Notes: generated by a model from the sequence alone, not told the origin. Positions 1 through 9,078 are shown, counted from the first letter of the stretch. The stretch: DNA of 39,971 nt from Flavobacteriaceae bacterium (GCA_026988355.1 JALSLK010000086.1:1-39971); one strand, 5' to 3'. Numbers and translations are program-made.

Positions 1-1200
1 CTAAGAAATAATACTACTGGATCTAGTAATAATGCGATTGGTGTTAGGGCATTATATGCAAATACTTCTGGATCATTTAATATCGCAAACGGAGTTAATG
101 CTTTACGCTTTAATACTACAGGAAGTTTTAATAAAGCTATTGGTTTTCAATCTTTATACAATAATACAACTGGACCAGAAAATGTGGCTATTGGTACTTC
201 TACATTATATACAAATACAACAGGCAGTTATAATAATGCTATTGGACATCGTGCATTATACTCAAATACCTCAGGATTTAATAATATTGCTATAGGAACA
301 AACACATTATATTCTAATACTACAGGAAGTCAAAATATTGCTCATGGAGCAAATGCCTTGTACAGAAATACCACAGGTTGGTATAATGTTGTAAATGGAT
401 CAAGTGCTTTATCAAATAACACAACAGGAGAACATAATATTGCTAGTGGTTTCAATTCTTTATTTAATAACATCAATGGAAATCAAAATATTGCTAATGG
501 TTTTCAATCTTTATTTAGTAATACCTCAGGAAATACAAATTCTGCTATAGGATATCAATCGTTATATTATAACACTACGGGTTCAAATAATACAGCAATA
601 GGTAATAGCGCTTATTTTAATGGTACAAATTTTTCAAATGCTACTGCTTTGGGTTATGCCACTAACATTTCTGCTTCTAACCAAATTCGCTTAGGAAATA
701 ATACAATAACAAGTATAGGTGGTTTTACCAATTGGACTAACGTTTCAGATGCACGTTTTAAAAAAGACATTAAAGAAAATGTAAAAGGCTTGGATTTTAT
801 TTTAAAACTAAGACCAATAACCTATCGTTTGGATGTAAACAAAATTGATAATTACTTAAAAACTCCAGATTCTTTACGCTATGGAAAAAATAATATACTT
901 AGAAAGTATAGGGAACTAAAAGAAAAAGAAATCCAAACAGGCTTTATAGCTCAAGAAGTAGAACAAGCAGCCAAAGAATTAGGCTATGATTTTAGTGGCG
1001 TAGATAAACCCAAAAACGAAAACGATTATTACGGTTTACGGTATGCCGAATTTGTTGTGCCTTTAGTAAAAGGGATGCAGGAGCAACAAAGAATTATTAA
1101 AACACAACAAAAAGAAATTTTACAATTAAAACAAGCACTTCTAAAACAAAAAGAACAGCTTAATAAAATAGAGTTATTACTAAATAAAACAAGCAACTAA
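1..1200 (+). CDS. Repetitive surface protein with C-terminal S74 chaperone domain (5' end outside window)
   Basis: The frame is open from base 1, so this is the 3' part of a longer gene; internal GTG or ATG codons are not the real start. The visible 399 residues begin with about 13 copies of a 17-residue repeat of the type NTTGsxNtAxGxxaLys, resembling the YadA/Hep_Hag head repeats of trimeric adhesins. They end in a peptidase S74 domain. The S74 core SDARFKKDI starts with Ser at bases 745-747, and Lys lies five residues later, matching the Ser-Lys dyad of phage endosialidase chaperone domains that trimerise a fibre and then cut themselves off. The last 60 or so residues are a Lys/Gln-rich coiled coil. 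The S74 segment at 929-1090 is nearly identical in DNA to that of the next gene at 5390-5550, so the two genes are paralogues. Surface fibre or adhesin is inferred; the ligand is unknown. Confidence 0.88.
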   Translation, partial: LRNNTTGSSNNAIGVRALYANTSGSFNIANGVNALRFNTTGSFNKAIGFQSLYNNTTGPENVAIGTSTLYTNTTGSYNNAIGHRALYSNTSGFNNIAIGTNTLYSNTTGSQNIAHGANALYRNTTGWYNVVNGSSALSNNTTGEHNIASGFNSLFNNINGNQNIANGFQSLFSNTSGNTNSAIGYQSLYYNTTGSNNTAIGNSAYFNGTNFSNATALGYATNISASNQIRLGNNTITSIGGFTNWTNVSDARFKKDIKENVKGLDFILKLRPITYRLDVNKIDNYLKTPDSLRYGKNNILRKYRELKEKEIQTGFIAQEVEQAAKELGYDFSGVDKPKNENDYYGLRYAEFVVPLVKGMQEQQRIIKTQQKEILQLKQALLKQKEQLNKIELLLNKTSN

Positions 1201-1211
1201 AACCAATATTT

Positions 1212-4200
1212 ATGAAAAAACTACTTCTATTCTTAATCATATTAAATTATCTACCTACTTTTTCACAAGTAGGAATAGGTACAACTAATCCAAATGCTAA
1301 ATTGGATATTAAATCTACTAGTTTAACTGCACCAACCAATACAGATGGTGTTTTAATACCTAAGATGAATAATTTCCCTGCAACAAACCCAACAATAGTA
1401 CAAGATGGCATGTTGGTTTTTATTACAGGAAATGGTACACCAAGTAAAGGGTTTTATTATTGGAATCAGCCAACGCTAACATGGATACCTCTTGGTGGCA
1501 ACAGCGGCGTTAAAAAGATTGACGATTTATTAGATGGAAAATCAGACCCAAATGGTTCTTCTGTTTTTTTAGGAACACAAGCAGGTTTAAATGATGATGG
1601 TACAAGCAATGCCAATGTAGGCGTTGGTCTTCATAACTTAAGAGCAAATACAATTGGTGTTTATAATACTGGTGTAGGAAATCGTTCTCTTTTTAATAAT
1701 ACCATTGGTAATTACAATACAGGTTTGGGTGGTAATGCTTTATTTTCAAATACAACAGGAAATCAAAATACAGCATTGGGTTTAAATGCATTATATGCAA
1801 ATACAACAGGAATTAATAATACCGCTTCTGGTGTAAATACCATGCGATATGCTACCACAGGTTCTTATAATGTGGCAGATGGTTCGCAAAGTTTATTTAA
1901 TCTTACCGTAGGTAATAGAAACACCGTAAGTGGTTATCAAGCCATGTTTAAAACTACCGCAGCATATCGTAATACTGCAAGTGGTTTTAGAACTTTATAT
2001 AACAATACAACAGGAACCTACAATACTGCTTTTGGATATGAATCTGGTTATAACAATACCAATGGCGTTTTTAATGTGTTTTTAGGTTATCAAGCAGGTT
2101 ATTTTGAAACTTCTAGTAATAAATTATACATCGAAAACAGAAATGCCAATGCAAATAACGCCTTAATTTATGGTGAATTTGGAGCAGATGCAACAAGAAC
2201 AGGCAATATTTTACGTACCAATTCGCAATTTCAAATAGGAAACCCAACTTTAACAGGATATGCATTTCCTACAATTGATGGTGCGGTAAATCAAGTGTTA
2301 AAAACCAATGGAAATGGAAGTTTAAACTGGACAAACGCCAACACTTTAGGTACAGACAATCAAAATTTAACAGGAGCAACGCTAACAGGTACTACCTTAC
2401 AAATAAATATAGAAAACGGAACTTCAACTTCGGTAAATTTAGCAGGATTACAAGACGGAGGTGCAAAAAAAATAAACGATTTATTAGATGGAAAATCAGA
2501 CCCAAATGGTTCTTCTGTTTTTTTAGGAACACAAGCAGGTTTAAATGATAATGGTAGTGATAACAAAAATGTTGGTGTTGGTTTCCAAAGTTTAAAAAGT
2601 AATACAACAGGAGCTAATAATACCGCAAATGGATATCAATCAATGTTTGCTAATACTAGTGGTTTTAATAATACTGCAAATGGGTATTTATCTTTATATT
2701 CTAACACCTCAGGTTTATACAATAATGCTTATGGTGTAAATTCGCTATTTTCCAATACCACAGGACAACAAAATGTAGCTGTGGGTAACTCGGCATTATA
2801 TGCAAATACAACAGGTAATGAAAATATTGCTGTTGGAGTAAATTCGTTAAGAAATAACAATTCTGGTACAAAAAATATTGCTGTAGGAACAAGAGCTTTA
2901 TTAAATAACACAAATGGTTTTTTTAATACAGCAATTGGATGGGAAGCCCTAAAAGTAAATACAACTGCTGATTATAATACAGCAATTGGAGGAAATACAT
3001 TAAAAAATAATACTACGGGTTTTTCAAATACAGCAACTGGAGTTAATGCATTGCAATTTAATACATCTGGTGTTTGGAATACAGCAAATGGTGTAAATGC
3101 TTTATATAAAAACACTACAGGACATAAGAATATAGCTACAGGTGTAAACACTTTATTTGCTAATTCAACAGGAATACAAAATGTAGCAACAGGCGTTGAG
3201 GCTTTACGTTTTAACACTTCAGGCTCATATAATACTAGCACAGGATTTCAATCATCTTATAGAAATACTATTGGACAAAGTAATACAATATATGGTTATC
3301 AAGCATTTTTTAATAATACAATAGGAGCTCTTAATGTTGTTAATGGTTTTCAATCGCTTTATGCAAATAATACAGGAAATTATAACACTACATTAGGTTC
3401 TTTTTCTGGTTATGGAAACATTGGTGACGCCAACCTATTTTTAGGGTATAGATCAGGTTATAATTCATTAGGAAATAATAAATTGTATATTGAAAATTCA
3501 GATGCCAATGCAAATAACGCCTTAATTTATGGTGAATTTGGAACAGATAATACTGCTACAGGCAATATTTTACGTACCAATTCGCAATTTCAAATAGGAA
3601 ACCCAACTTTAACAGGATATGCCTTTCCTACAATTGATGGTGCGGCAAATCAAGTGTTAAAGACCAATGGAAATGGAGGTTTAAACTGGACAAACGCCAA
3701 CACTTTAGGTACAGACAATCAAAATTTAACAGGAGCAACGCTAACAGGTACTACCTTACAAATAAATATAGAAAACGGAACTTCAACTTCGGTAAATTTA
3801 GCAGGTTTACAAGACGGAGGAGCAAAAAAAATAAATGATTTATTAGATGGAAAATCAGATCCAAATGGTTCTTCTGTTTTTTTAGGAACACAAGCAGGTT
3901 TAAATGATGATGGTACAAGCAATGCCAATGTAGGCGTTGGTTTTCAAAGTTTAAAAAGTAATACAACAGGGTTTGGTAATGCCGTAAATGGATATCAATC
4001 ACTAACTTCAAATACTACAGGCGCTTTAAATACGGCAAATGGTTACCAATCACTTTATTCCAATACCACAGGAAGTTTCAATACAGCAAATGGTAGTTTC
4101 TCACTTTATTCTAATACCTCAGGGAGTTACAACACAGCAAATGGTTTAAACTCACTTGCTTTCAATACAACTGGGCAGCAAAACGTAGCAGTAGGTTATT

Positions 4201-5639
4201 TAGCATTATATAGAAATACTACTGGTCATAGTAACACCGCACAAGGAACCCAATCGTTATCTTATAACAGAACAGGTTTTCAAAATACAGCAGCTGGATT
4301 TCAAGCGTTATACGCAAACACAACTGGTAGCCAAAATACGGCGAATGGATTACAAGCGTTATACGCAAATACAACTGGTAGCCAAAATACAGCGACTGGT
4401 TCTGGTACATTATTACACAATAATGGATCATTTAATACCGCTACAGGTAGTGAGTCTTTAAAAAATAATATTATTGGAAATTATAATACGGCTACTGGAT
4501 TTGGTTCATTATTTAATAACAAAGCCAGTCACAATACAGCAAATGGCTATAAAGCTTTGTATTGGAATACCACAGGAATTCAAAATGTTGCAAATGGTGT
4601 GGAGGCTTTACATTTTAATTCTACAGGAAATCAAAATGTAGCTAATGGGTATCAATCGTTATTTAGAAATATAGCTGGTACTGGAAATACTTCTAATGGA
4701 TATCGATCATTATTTTCAAATACTACAGGACATTACAATACAGCTAATGGTTTACATTCATTATATGCAAATACTACAGGATATTATAATACAGCTAATG
4801 GATATATCGCGTTATATGCGAATACTACAGGCACGTATAATACAGCTAATGGATTAAAATCATTATATCAAAACACCATAGGATCTAGAAATAGTGCTCT
4901 AGGTGATTTTTCGTTATATTCAAATACCATAGGAAATCATAATACTAGTATTGGTTCAAATTCATTGTTTAGAAATATTAACGGGTCAAGTAATTCTGCT
5001 ATTGGACAATTTTCATTATACTATAATAAATCGGGCAGTTATAACACTGGTGTGGGCTATTTTAATGGATATCCTAACCCTAATGTTTGGTGGTTAACCA
5101 ACTCTACCGCTTTAGGCAGTAGAACTTTTAACACTGCATCTAACCAAGTACGAATAGGAAGTAATGCAGTTACCAGTATAGGTGGATTTAGAGGGTGGAC
5201 AAACCTCTCTGACGGTAGATTTAAAAAAAATGTGAAAGAGAATGTAAAAGGGATAGACTTTATTTTAAAACTAAGACCAGTTACATATAACTTAGATATT
5301 AAAAAAATAGATGCGTTTTTAAAAGTACCAGATTCTATAAGTAATGGTAAAAACGGTGAATTAATAAAATTTAAAAAACAAGCCGAAAAAGAAATCCAAA
5401 CAGGCTTTATAGCACAAGAAGTAGAACAAGCAGCCAAAGAATTAGGCTATGATTTTAGCGGTGTAGACAAACCTAAAAATGAAAACGATTATTACGGTTT
5501 ACGGTATGCCGAGTTTGTTGTACCTTTAGTAAAAGGGATGCAGGAGCAACAAAAACTGATTATAACATTAAAAAAAGAAAATGAAATGTTAAAAAATAGA
5601 TTAGATAATATTGAAAAAAAACTAATACAAAAAAGATAG
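1212..5639 (+). CDS. Giant repeat-fibre protein with S74 self-cleaving chaperone domain
   Basis: This 1475-residue protein has a clear signal peptide (MKKLLLFLIILNYLPTFS, cut before Q19), followed by GIGTTNPNAKLDI, a common start of Bacteroidota tail-fibre-domain proteins. Three repeat blocks hold about 9, 16 and 22 copies of a 17-residue (51-base) repeat of the form NTTGxxNTAxGxxsLys. Each block is preceded by the linker KKI(D/N)DLLDGKSDPNGSS and FLGTQAGLND, and blocks one and two end in a LYIEN...ALIYGEFG element. The C-terminal S74 domain has SDGRFKKNV with Ser1333 and Lys1338 as the expected dyad; cleavage would release about 142 residues ending in a coiled coil. It starts 11 bases after the previous stop, so the two are probably co-transcribed. 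A secreted or surface trimeric fibre is inferred from the family; what it binds cannot be told. Confidence 0.9.
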   Translation: MKKLLLFLIILNYLPTFSQVGIGTTNPNAKLDIKSTSLTAPTNTDGVLIPKMNNFPATNPTIVQDGMLVFITGNGTPSKGFYYWNQPTLTWIPLGGNSGVKKIDDLLDGKSDPNGSSVFLGTQAGLNDDGTSNANVGVGLHNLRANTIGVYNTGVGNRSLFNNTIGNYNTGLGGNALFSNTTGNQNTALGLNALYANTTGINNTASGVNTMRYATTGSYNVADGSQSLFNLTVGNRNTVSGYQAMFKTTAAYRNTASGFRTLYNNTTGTYNTAFGYESGYNNTNGVFNVFLGYQAGYFETSSNKLYIENRNANANNALIYGEFGADATRTGNILRTNSQFQIGNPTLTGYAFPTIDGAVNQVLKTNGNGSLNWTNANTLGTDNQNLTGATLTGTTLQINIENGTSTSVNLAGLQDGGAKKINDLLDGKSDPNGSSVFLGTQAGLNDNGSDNKNVGVGFQSLKSNTTGANNTANGYQSMFANTSGFNNTANGYLSLYSNTSGLYNNAYGVNSLFSNTTGQQNVAVGNSALYANTTGNENIAVGVNSLRNNNSGTKNIAVGTRALLNNTNGFFNTAIGWEALKVNTTADYNTAIGGNTLKNNTTGFSNTATGVNALQFNTSGVWNTANGVNALYKNTTGHKNIATGVNTLFANSTGIQNVATGVEALRFNTSGSYNTSTGFQSSYRNTIGQSNTIYGYQAFFNNTIGALNVVNGFQSLYANNTGNYNTTLGSFSGYGNIGDANLFLGYRSGYNSLGNNKLYIENSDANANNALIYGEFGTDNTATGNILRTNSQFQIGNPTLTGYAFPTIDGAANQVLKTNGNGGLNWTNANTLGTDNQNLTGATLTGTTLQINIENGTSTSVNLAGLQDGGAKKINDLLDGKSDPNGSSVFLGTQAGLNDDGTSNANVGVGFQSLKSNTTGFGNAVNGYQSLTSNTTGALNTANGYQSLYSNTTGSFNTANGSFSLYSNTSGSYNTANGLNSLAFNTTGQQNVAVGYLALYRNTTGHSNTAQGTQSLSYNRTGFQNTAAGFQALYANTTGSQNTANGLQALYANTTGSQNTATGSGTLLHNNGSFNTATGSESLKNNIIGNYNTATGFGSLFNNKASHNTANGYKALYWNTTGIQNVANGVEALHFNSTGNQNVANGYQSLFRNIAGTGNTSNGYRSLFSNTTGHYNTANGLHSLYANTTGYYNTANGYIALYANTTGTYNTANGLKSLYQNTIGSRNSALGDFSLYSNTIGNHNTSIGSNSLFRNINGSSNSAIGQFSLYYNKSGSYNTGVGYFNGYPNPNVWWLTNSTALGSRTFNTASNQVRIGSNAVTSIGGFRGWTNLSDGRFKKNVKENVKGIDFILKLRPVTYNLDIKKIDAFLKVPDSISNGKNGELIKFKKQAEKEIQTGFIAQEVEQAAKELGYDFSGVDKPKNENDYYGLRYAEFVVPLVKGMQEQQKLIITLKKENEMLKNRLDNIEKKLIQKR
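2143..2640 (+). repeat. Long in-gene direct repeat, copy 1
   Basis: This stretch inside the 1475-residue gene matches 3502-3999 at a constant offset of 1359 bases (453 codons). It covers the end of one repeat block (ALIYGEFG), the linker, and the first repeat units of the next block. Identity is near complete from about 2190 to 2545 and falls off after that. The in-frame offset shows duplication of a whole block-plus-linker module. Confidence 0.85.
3502..3999 (+). repeat. Long in-gene direct repeat, copy 2
   Basis: Second copy of the 2143-2640 module, offset by exactly 1359 bases. A shorter third copy of the linker part alone lies at about 1509-1627 and matches 3817-3945 even better: both read DDGTSNANVGVG, where the middle copy reads DNGSDNKNVGVG. 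This suggests gene conversion or more than one duplication step. Confidence 0.83.
4302..4403 (+). repeat. Recent 51-base tandem duplication inside the fibre gene
   Basis: Bases 4302-4352 and 4353-4403 are almost identical neighbouring repeat units (both begin CAAGCGTTATACGCAAA and encode QALYANTTGSQNTA). Neighbouring units elsewhere in the gene are similar only at protein level, so this pair looks recently duplicated. Confidence 0.8.
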
Positions 5640-5752
5640 TTCCTAAATTTCTTTGAATTATCTAGATAATCCTTCTAAAATTCATCTTCGACTATGAAAA
5701 AAATAATCTAAACTGTAAACGAATTATTATATTGTGATTAAGGAATGTCCCA

Positions 5753-6436
5753 TTAAACGCTTTTCTGCACTACCTCAAAAACTTGATTACCTTCACATTT
5801 TAGTGTTTTATGTGGATATTTTAAAATTAAAGCATAATCGTGTGTTGCCATAACAATTGTTTTTCCACTTTTGTGAATTTGATGCAAAACTTCCATAATT
5901 TCCATCGAAGTTTTTGGATCTAAATTACCTGTTGGTTCATCTGCTAAAATAAGTTCAGGATTATTTAATAATGCTCTTGCAATTGCAACACGTTGTTGTT
6001 CTCCTCCAGAAATTTGATATGGCATTTTTTCGATACTATCTAAAATACCTACTCGATTTAAAACTTCTCTAATTTTCATTTTCATTTTCGCTTTGTCTAT
6101 CCAACCAGTTGCACGTAAAACAAATCGTAAATTTTCAAAAATATTACGATCGTATAATAATTTAAAATCTTGAAATACAATACCAATTTTTCTTCTTAAA
6201 AATGGAATTTCCTTTTCTTTTAATGTTTTTAGATCGTAATTTACTATAGTTCCTTTTCCTTTTTGTAAAGGTAAATCTGCATAAAGGGTTTTCATTAAGC
6301 TACTTTTTCCACTTCCAGTTTTTCCAATTAGGTAGATAAATTCGCCATTAGTAATCTTTAAATTTACTTTTTCTAAAATCAATCTTTCTCGTTGATAAAT
6401 AGCAACATCTGTCAAATTTAAAATAGTTTCTTGCAT
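5753..6436 (-). CDS. ftsE: FtsE-type ABC transporter ATP-binding protein
   Basis: A single ABC ATPase domain of 227 residues, the usual length for FtsE. From the chosen start it shows Walker A GKTGSGKS (about 38-45), Q-loop FQDF (88-91), signature SGGEQQR (143-149), Walker B LILADEP (about 163-169) and a switch histidine in MATHD. FtsE with the membrane protein FtsX couples cell division to peptidoglycan hydrolase activation. The segment [19 protein letters not shown] is typical of FtsE, but LolD or MacB-like ATPases are close relatives and no FtsX is in the window. The ATG at 6436 is preferred over a longer reading frame starting at 6472, because a -7 promoter box (6470-6477) lies across the longer start. 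It stands alone, with S74 genes convergent on its 3' side. Confidence 0.85.
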   Translation of the reverse strand: MQETILNLTDVAIYQRERLILEKVNLKITNGEFIYLIGKTGSGKSSLMKTLYADLPLQKGKGTIVNYDLKTLKEKEIPFLRRKIGIVFQDFKLLYDRNIFENLRFVLRATGWIDKAKMKMKIREVLNRVGILDSIEKMPYQISGGEQQRVAIARALLNNPELILADEPTGNLDPKTSMEIMEVLHQIHKSGKTIVMATHDYALILKYPHKTLKCEGNQVFEVVQKSV

Positions 6437-6469
6437 AGGTATAAAAGTAATGATTTTAAAAGGATATCG

Positions 6470-6477
6470 CAAAGATA
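6470..6477 (-). promoter_or_regulatory. -7 promoter box of ftsE
   Basis: Minus-strand TATCTTTG matches the Bacteroidota -7 consensus TAnnTTTG. It lies 33 bases upstream of the ATG at 6436. No clear -33 TTG was seen. Confidence 0.55.
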
Positions 6478-6513
6478 TATTTTTACCTTCGGTTTACAAA
6501 TCGTATTCTGTTT

Positions 6514-7938
6514 TTAGCAATCAGTAAGACCAACAGTTACTGCCAAACCTCCTTCCGAAGTTTCTTTATATTTTGTATGCATGTCTTTTGCCGTTTCCCA
6601 CATGGTTGCAATTACCTTATCTAGCGGTACTTTTACTGTATTGTGATCGGTATCTAAAGCCAATTCAGCAGCATTAATTGCTTTAATTGCTCCCATAGCA
6701 TTTCGTTCAATACATGGAATTTGAACCAAGCCTCCAATTGGATCGCAAGTCAATCCTAAATGATGTTCCATTGCAATTTCTGCCGCTATTAAAACCTGTT
6801 CTGGCGTTCCTCCTAGTAATTCACATAATGCTCCAGCAGCCATAGCAGATGACACGCCAATTTCTGCTTGACAACCTCCCATAGCAGCACTTATTGTAGC
6901 TCCTTTTTTAAAGATGCTACCAATTTCTCCAGCAACAAGTAAGAATTTTTTAATGTGATTAAAATCTGCTTTATGATTTTCTATAACAATATAATACATT
7001 AAAACAGATGGAATAACTCCTGCACTACCATTTGTAGGAGCAGTAACCACACGCCCTAAAGAAGCGTTAACTTCATTAACAGATAATGCAAAGCAACTTA
7101 CCCATTTTAAAATTTGTCGAAATCTAACTTCTGTTAACCGAATGGTTTCTAGCCATTCTTGCGGTGTATTATACGGTAAATTTCCTTTTAATTTTTTATG
7201 TATATCATAAGCACGTCTTTTTACATGTAAACCTCCTGGTAAAATTCCTTCTGTATGACAACCTGTATACATACTCTCTAACATGGTATTCCAAATGCGT
7301 TTTAACTCAAAATCTATTTTCTCGATAGATCTAACAGATTTTTCATTCTCTAAAACAACATTAGAAATAGATGTATTTAATTGTTTACAAAATGCTAAAA
7401 GTTCATTTCCTGTTTTTATTGGATAAGGCAATGTGTTAGAAAAAATAGCTTTATTTGCCTTTGCGTTTTTTCGTTCTTTTTTAACTACAAATCCGCCACC
7501 AATAGAATAAAAGGTTGCGCTTATTTTTGTGTTTTTAAGAATCGCAGTAAACGTCATTCCATTAGCATGAAAAGGCAGAAAATTTTTATTGAAAATAAGA
7601 GCTTTTTCTGGATAAAATAGTACTTCTTTTTCGTTATTAAAAAGTATTTTCTTTGTGTTTTTAATAGCAGTTATTGTCTGTTTAATTTTTTCTGTTGCTA
7701 TGGTTTCAGGATCTTTACCACTTAAACCAAGCATTACGGCATAATCGGTAGCATGACCTTTTCCTGTTAAAGATAAAGAACCATATAAATCTACAATAAT
7801 GGTTTCTACATCATCAAATTTATTGGCAATCTTTAATTCTTTAATCCAACGTTCGGCTGCTCTCCAAGGACCTAAAGTATGCGAACTCGAAGGTCCAATA
7901 CCAATTTTTAACATATCAAAAACAGAAATACTCTCCAT
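6514..7938 (-). CDS. sdaA: L-serine dehydratase (L-serine ammonia-lyase), iron-sulphur type
   Basis: A single-chain enzyme of 474 residues that deaminates L-serine to pyruvate and ammonia using a [4Fe-4S] cluster. The N-terminal beta domain begins MESISVFDMLKIGIGPSSSHT, the family's serine-rich motif. The C-terminal alpha domain has the cluster cysteines in GGCQAEIG, LTCDPIGG and IPCIERN, with APTNGSAG upstream. Length agrees with the one-chain bacterial form. The ATG at 7938 is preferred to a TTG twelve bases upstream (7950): it gives the conserved N-terminus, and a -7 box sits at 7963-7970. It is monocistronic, on the same strand as ftsE, whose own promoter lies between them. Confidence 0.95.
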   Translation of the reverse strand: MESISVFDMLKIGIGPSSSHTLGPWRAAERWIKELKIANKFDDVETIIVDLYGSLSLTGKGHATDYAVMLGLSGKDPETIATEKIKQTITAIKNTKKILFNNEKEVLFYPEKALIFNKNFLPFHANGMTFTAILKNTKISATFYSIGGGFVVKKERKNAKANKAIFSNTLPYPIKTGNELLAFCKQLNTSISNVVLENEKSVRSIEKIDFELKRIWNTMLESMYTGCHTEGILPGGLHVKRRAYDIHKKLKGNLPYNTPQEWLETIRLTEVRFRQILKWVSCFALSVNEVNASLGRVVTAPTNGSAGVIPSVLMYYIVIENHKADFNHIKKFLLVAGEIGSIFKKGATISAAMGGCQAEIGVSSAMAAGALCELLGGTPEQVLIAAEIAMEHHLGLTCDPIGGLVQIPCIERNAMGAIKAINAAELALDTDHNTVKVPLDKVIATMWETAKDMHTKYKETSEGGLAVTVGLTDC

Positions 7939-7962
7939 AAATTTGGGCAATTATATATGGCT

Positions 7963-7970
7963 CAAATCTA
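7963..7970 (-). promoter_or_regulatory. -7 promoter box of sdaA
   Basis: Minus-strand TAGATTTG fits TAnnTTTG and ends 24 bases before the ATG at 7938. Confidence 0.5.
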
Positions 7971-7998
7971 ATTAAATATTACTTAAATAAGTCCTTTT

Positions 7999-8060
7999 AT
8001 ACCAATTCAATTTCAAAATGCGCTAAATAGATTTGAACTATTTTTATGTTGAGTTGGTAT
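7999..8060. repeat. Intergenic hairpin repeat, family A (62 bases)
   Basis: The ends are ATACCAATTCAA and TTGAGTTGGTAT, inverted repeats that pair at 11 of 12 positions. The core contains AATGCGCTAAATAGATTTGAA. Related copies are at 8947, 14228, 14299, 17769, 29848 and 38738. Compared with 17769-17841 it lacks the inner right arm (AGCGTATTTTGA). It lies between sdaA and the LAS-peptidase-like gene. Confidence 0.8.
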
Positions 8061-8078
8061 TATACAAGTATTATCTTC

Positions 8079-8870
8079 TTATTTTAATTGTATATGAATA
8101 TGATCATCATGTCTTACTGATTTACAACCATGATAACGAATTTTATTATTTTTTAGATGTAACCTTTGTTTTAAATGAGGTTCTATAAACAATTTTCCTA
8201 AATTTTTATTTTTTAAAAGAACTGTTATTAATTTTTTTGTTCCAATTTCTGAAAAAATTAAAGTTTTATTTATTTCTCCAAAAGTCATGTACTTTTGATA
8301 ATCGTATTGATAATACCCTTTTTTAAAACAAAAATTTATTTGGTTGTATTCGTTTGGTTTTGGTTTTTCAAACACACCATAACCACTAATAGATTTTTGT
8401 TTTGTGGATAGTATTCCTTCTTGTGTTTCGTAAACCAAACTCAAATCCAACTTCTTACCATCATGATGGCTTAAATGTGGTAAGAGCGGAAAATTAGTTA
8501 TAAACGGAAAATTAGCATCCAAATATCGAATTTCGATATTGGTGTTTTTTAAATCCGTTTGCGTTTTTTGCAACAATTTATTTAAAGCAGGTCGTACATA
8601 ATTTCTATTTAACAAAACTGTCATATAATTTGTAGGTTTAATTGTATTGGTGTTTTTTATTTTTTCTCTACCAAAAATTGGAGCAATTAAAGGAATAAAA
8701 AACAAAATTGTGATAAAGTACAATCCAATAAAAATAAGAATTTTTTTAAATTTAAAATTTACTTTCCACTGTTTGGATATAACGATACTAAGTAAAAGTA
8801 AAACACCTCCTACTTGTGTACTTATAGTGAGTAGCGTAAATAAGAATAAATATCCAATAAATTTTAGCAT
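8079..8870 (-). CDS. Membrane protein with LAS-type metallopeptidase signature
   Basis: Not a gene I can name. The 263-residue product has two N-terminal membrane segments (about 5-31 and 43-65), then an extracytoplasmic domain. Two motifs fit zinc peptidases of the LAS group (lysostaphin, D-Ala-D-Ala carboxypeptidase, MepA type): LSHHDGKKLDL, with His135 and Asp142 spaced as in MepA HxxxxxxD, and the C-terminal HDDHIHIQL (His254, His257, His259), like the HDxHxH end of MepA. Overall similarity to MepA appears low. A membrane-anchored peptidoglycan endopeptidase is therefore inferred, not shown. It is transcribed alone and flanked on both sides by family A repeats (7999-8060 and 8947-9078). 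No convincing -7 box was seen upstream. Confidence 0.7.
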   Translation of the reverse strand: MLKFIGYLFLFTLLTISTQVGGVLLLLSIVISKQWKVNFKFKKILIFIGLYFITILFFIPLIAPIFGREKIKNTNTIKPTNYMTVLLNRNYVRPALNKLLQKTQTDLKNTNIEIRYLDANFPFITNFPLLPHLSHHDGKKLDLSLVYETQEGILSTKQKSISGYGVFEKPKPNEYNQINFCFKKGYYQYDYQKYMTFGEINKTLIFSEIGTKKLITVLLKNKNLGKLFIEPHLKQRLHLKNNKIRYHGCKSVRHDDHIHIQLK

Positions 8871-8946
8871 TATTTTTAAGTTTTTTTTTTATGGTATTGG
8901 TTTTATAAACGCAACAAACTTTAAAATGTTTTGTAGTAATAATATT

Positions 8947-9078
8947 ATACCAACCTAAGTTTGAAATGCGCTAAATAGATTTAAAATATTTTTATGTTTT
9001 ACAATCTTGAAATTTCAAGCATAGCATAGCTATGGTTTAAATTTAAAGTGCAGTAAAACCGTGAAAAGATAAATACCA
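8947..9078. repeat. Composite intergenic repeat: family A left arm plus family B hairpin
   Basis: Begins ATACCAACCTAAG, then TTTGAAATGCGCTAAATAGA as in family A. It then runs into a second hairpin body (about 9003-9050) whose arms are CTTGAAATTTCAAGCATAGC and GCTATGGTTTAAATTTAAAG, pairing with few mismatches. The same B hairpin occurs at 14353-14402 and, decayed, at 29808-29847. The end near ATACCAA (9072-9078) is in direct, not inverted, orientation, so the right boundary is uncertain. Confidence 0.65.

Noticed and set aside
2360..4431. Minus-strand reading frames opposite the fibre gene
   Set aside because: They recur with each DNA repeat, have composition of a reversed Asn/Thr-rich gene, and have no domain or start signal; they are shadows.
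1212..5639. Regular spacing of about 51 bases that might suggest a CRISPR array
   Set aside because: The repeats are one continuous reading frame with a signal peptide and an S74 domain, have no non-repetitive spacers of constant length, and vary as protein repeats do.
5657..5670. Palindrome ATTATCTAGATAAT after the fibre gene as a terminator
   Set aside because: It has no loop and no T tract; in AT-rich sequence a 14-base palindrome may be chance.
6437..6472. Longer ftsE start at 6472
   Set aside because: A -7 promoter box lies at 6470-6477, and FtsE proteins start at the later Met.
8647..8958. Plus-strand reading frame of about 100 residues
   Set aside because: It lies opposite the N-terminal membrane region of the LAS-like gene and runs into a repeat; no supporting motif.
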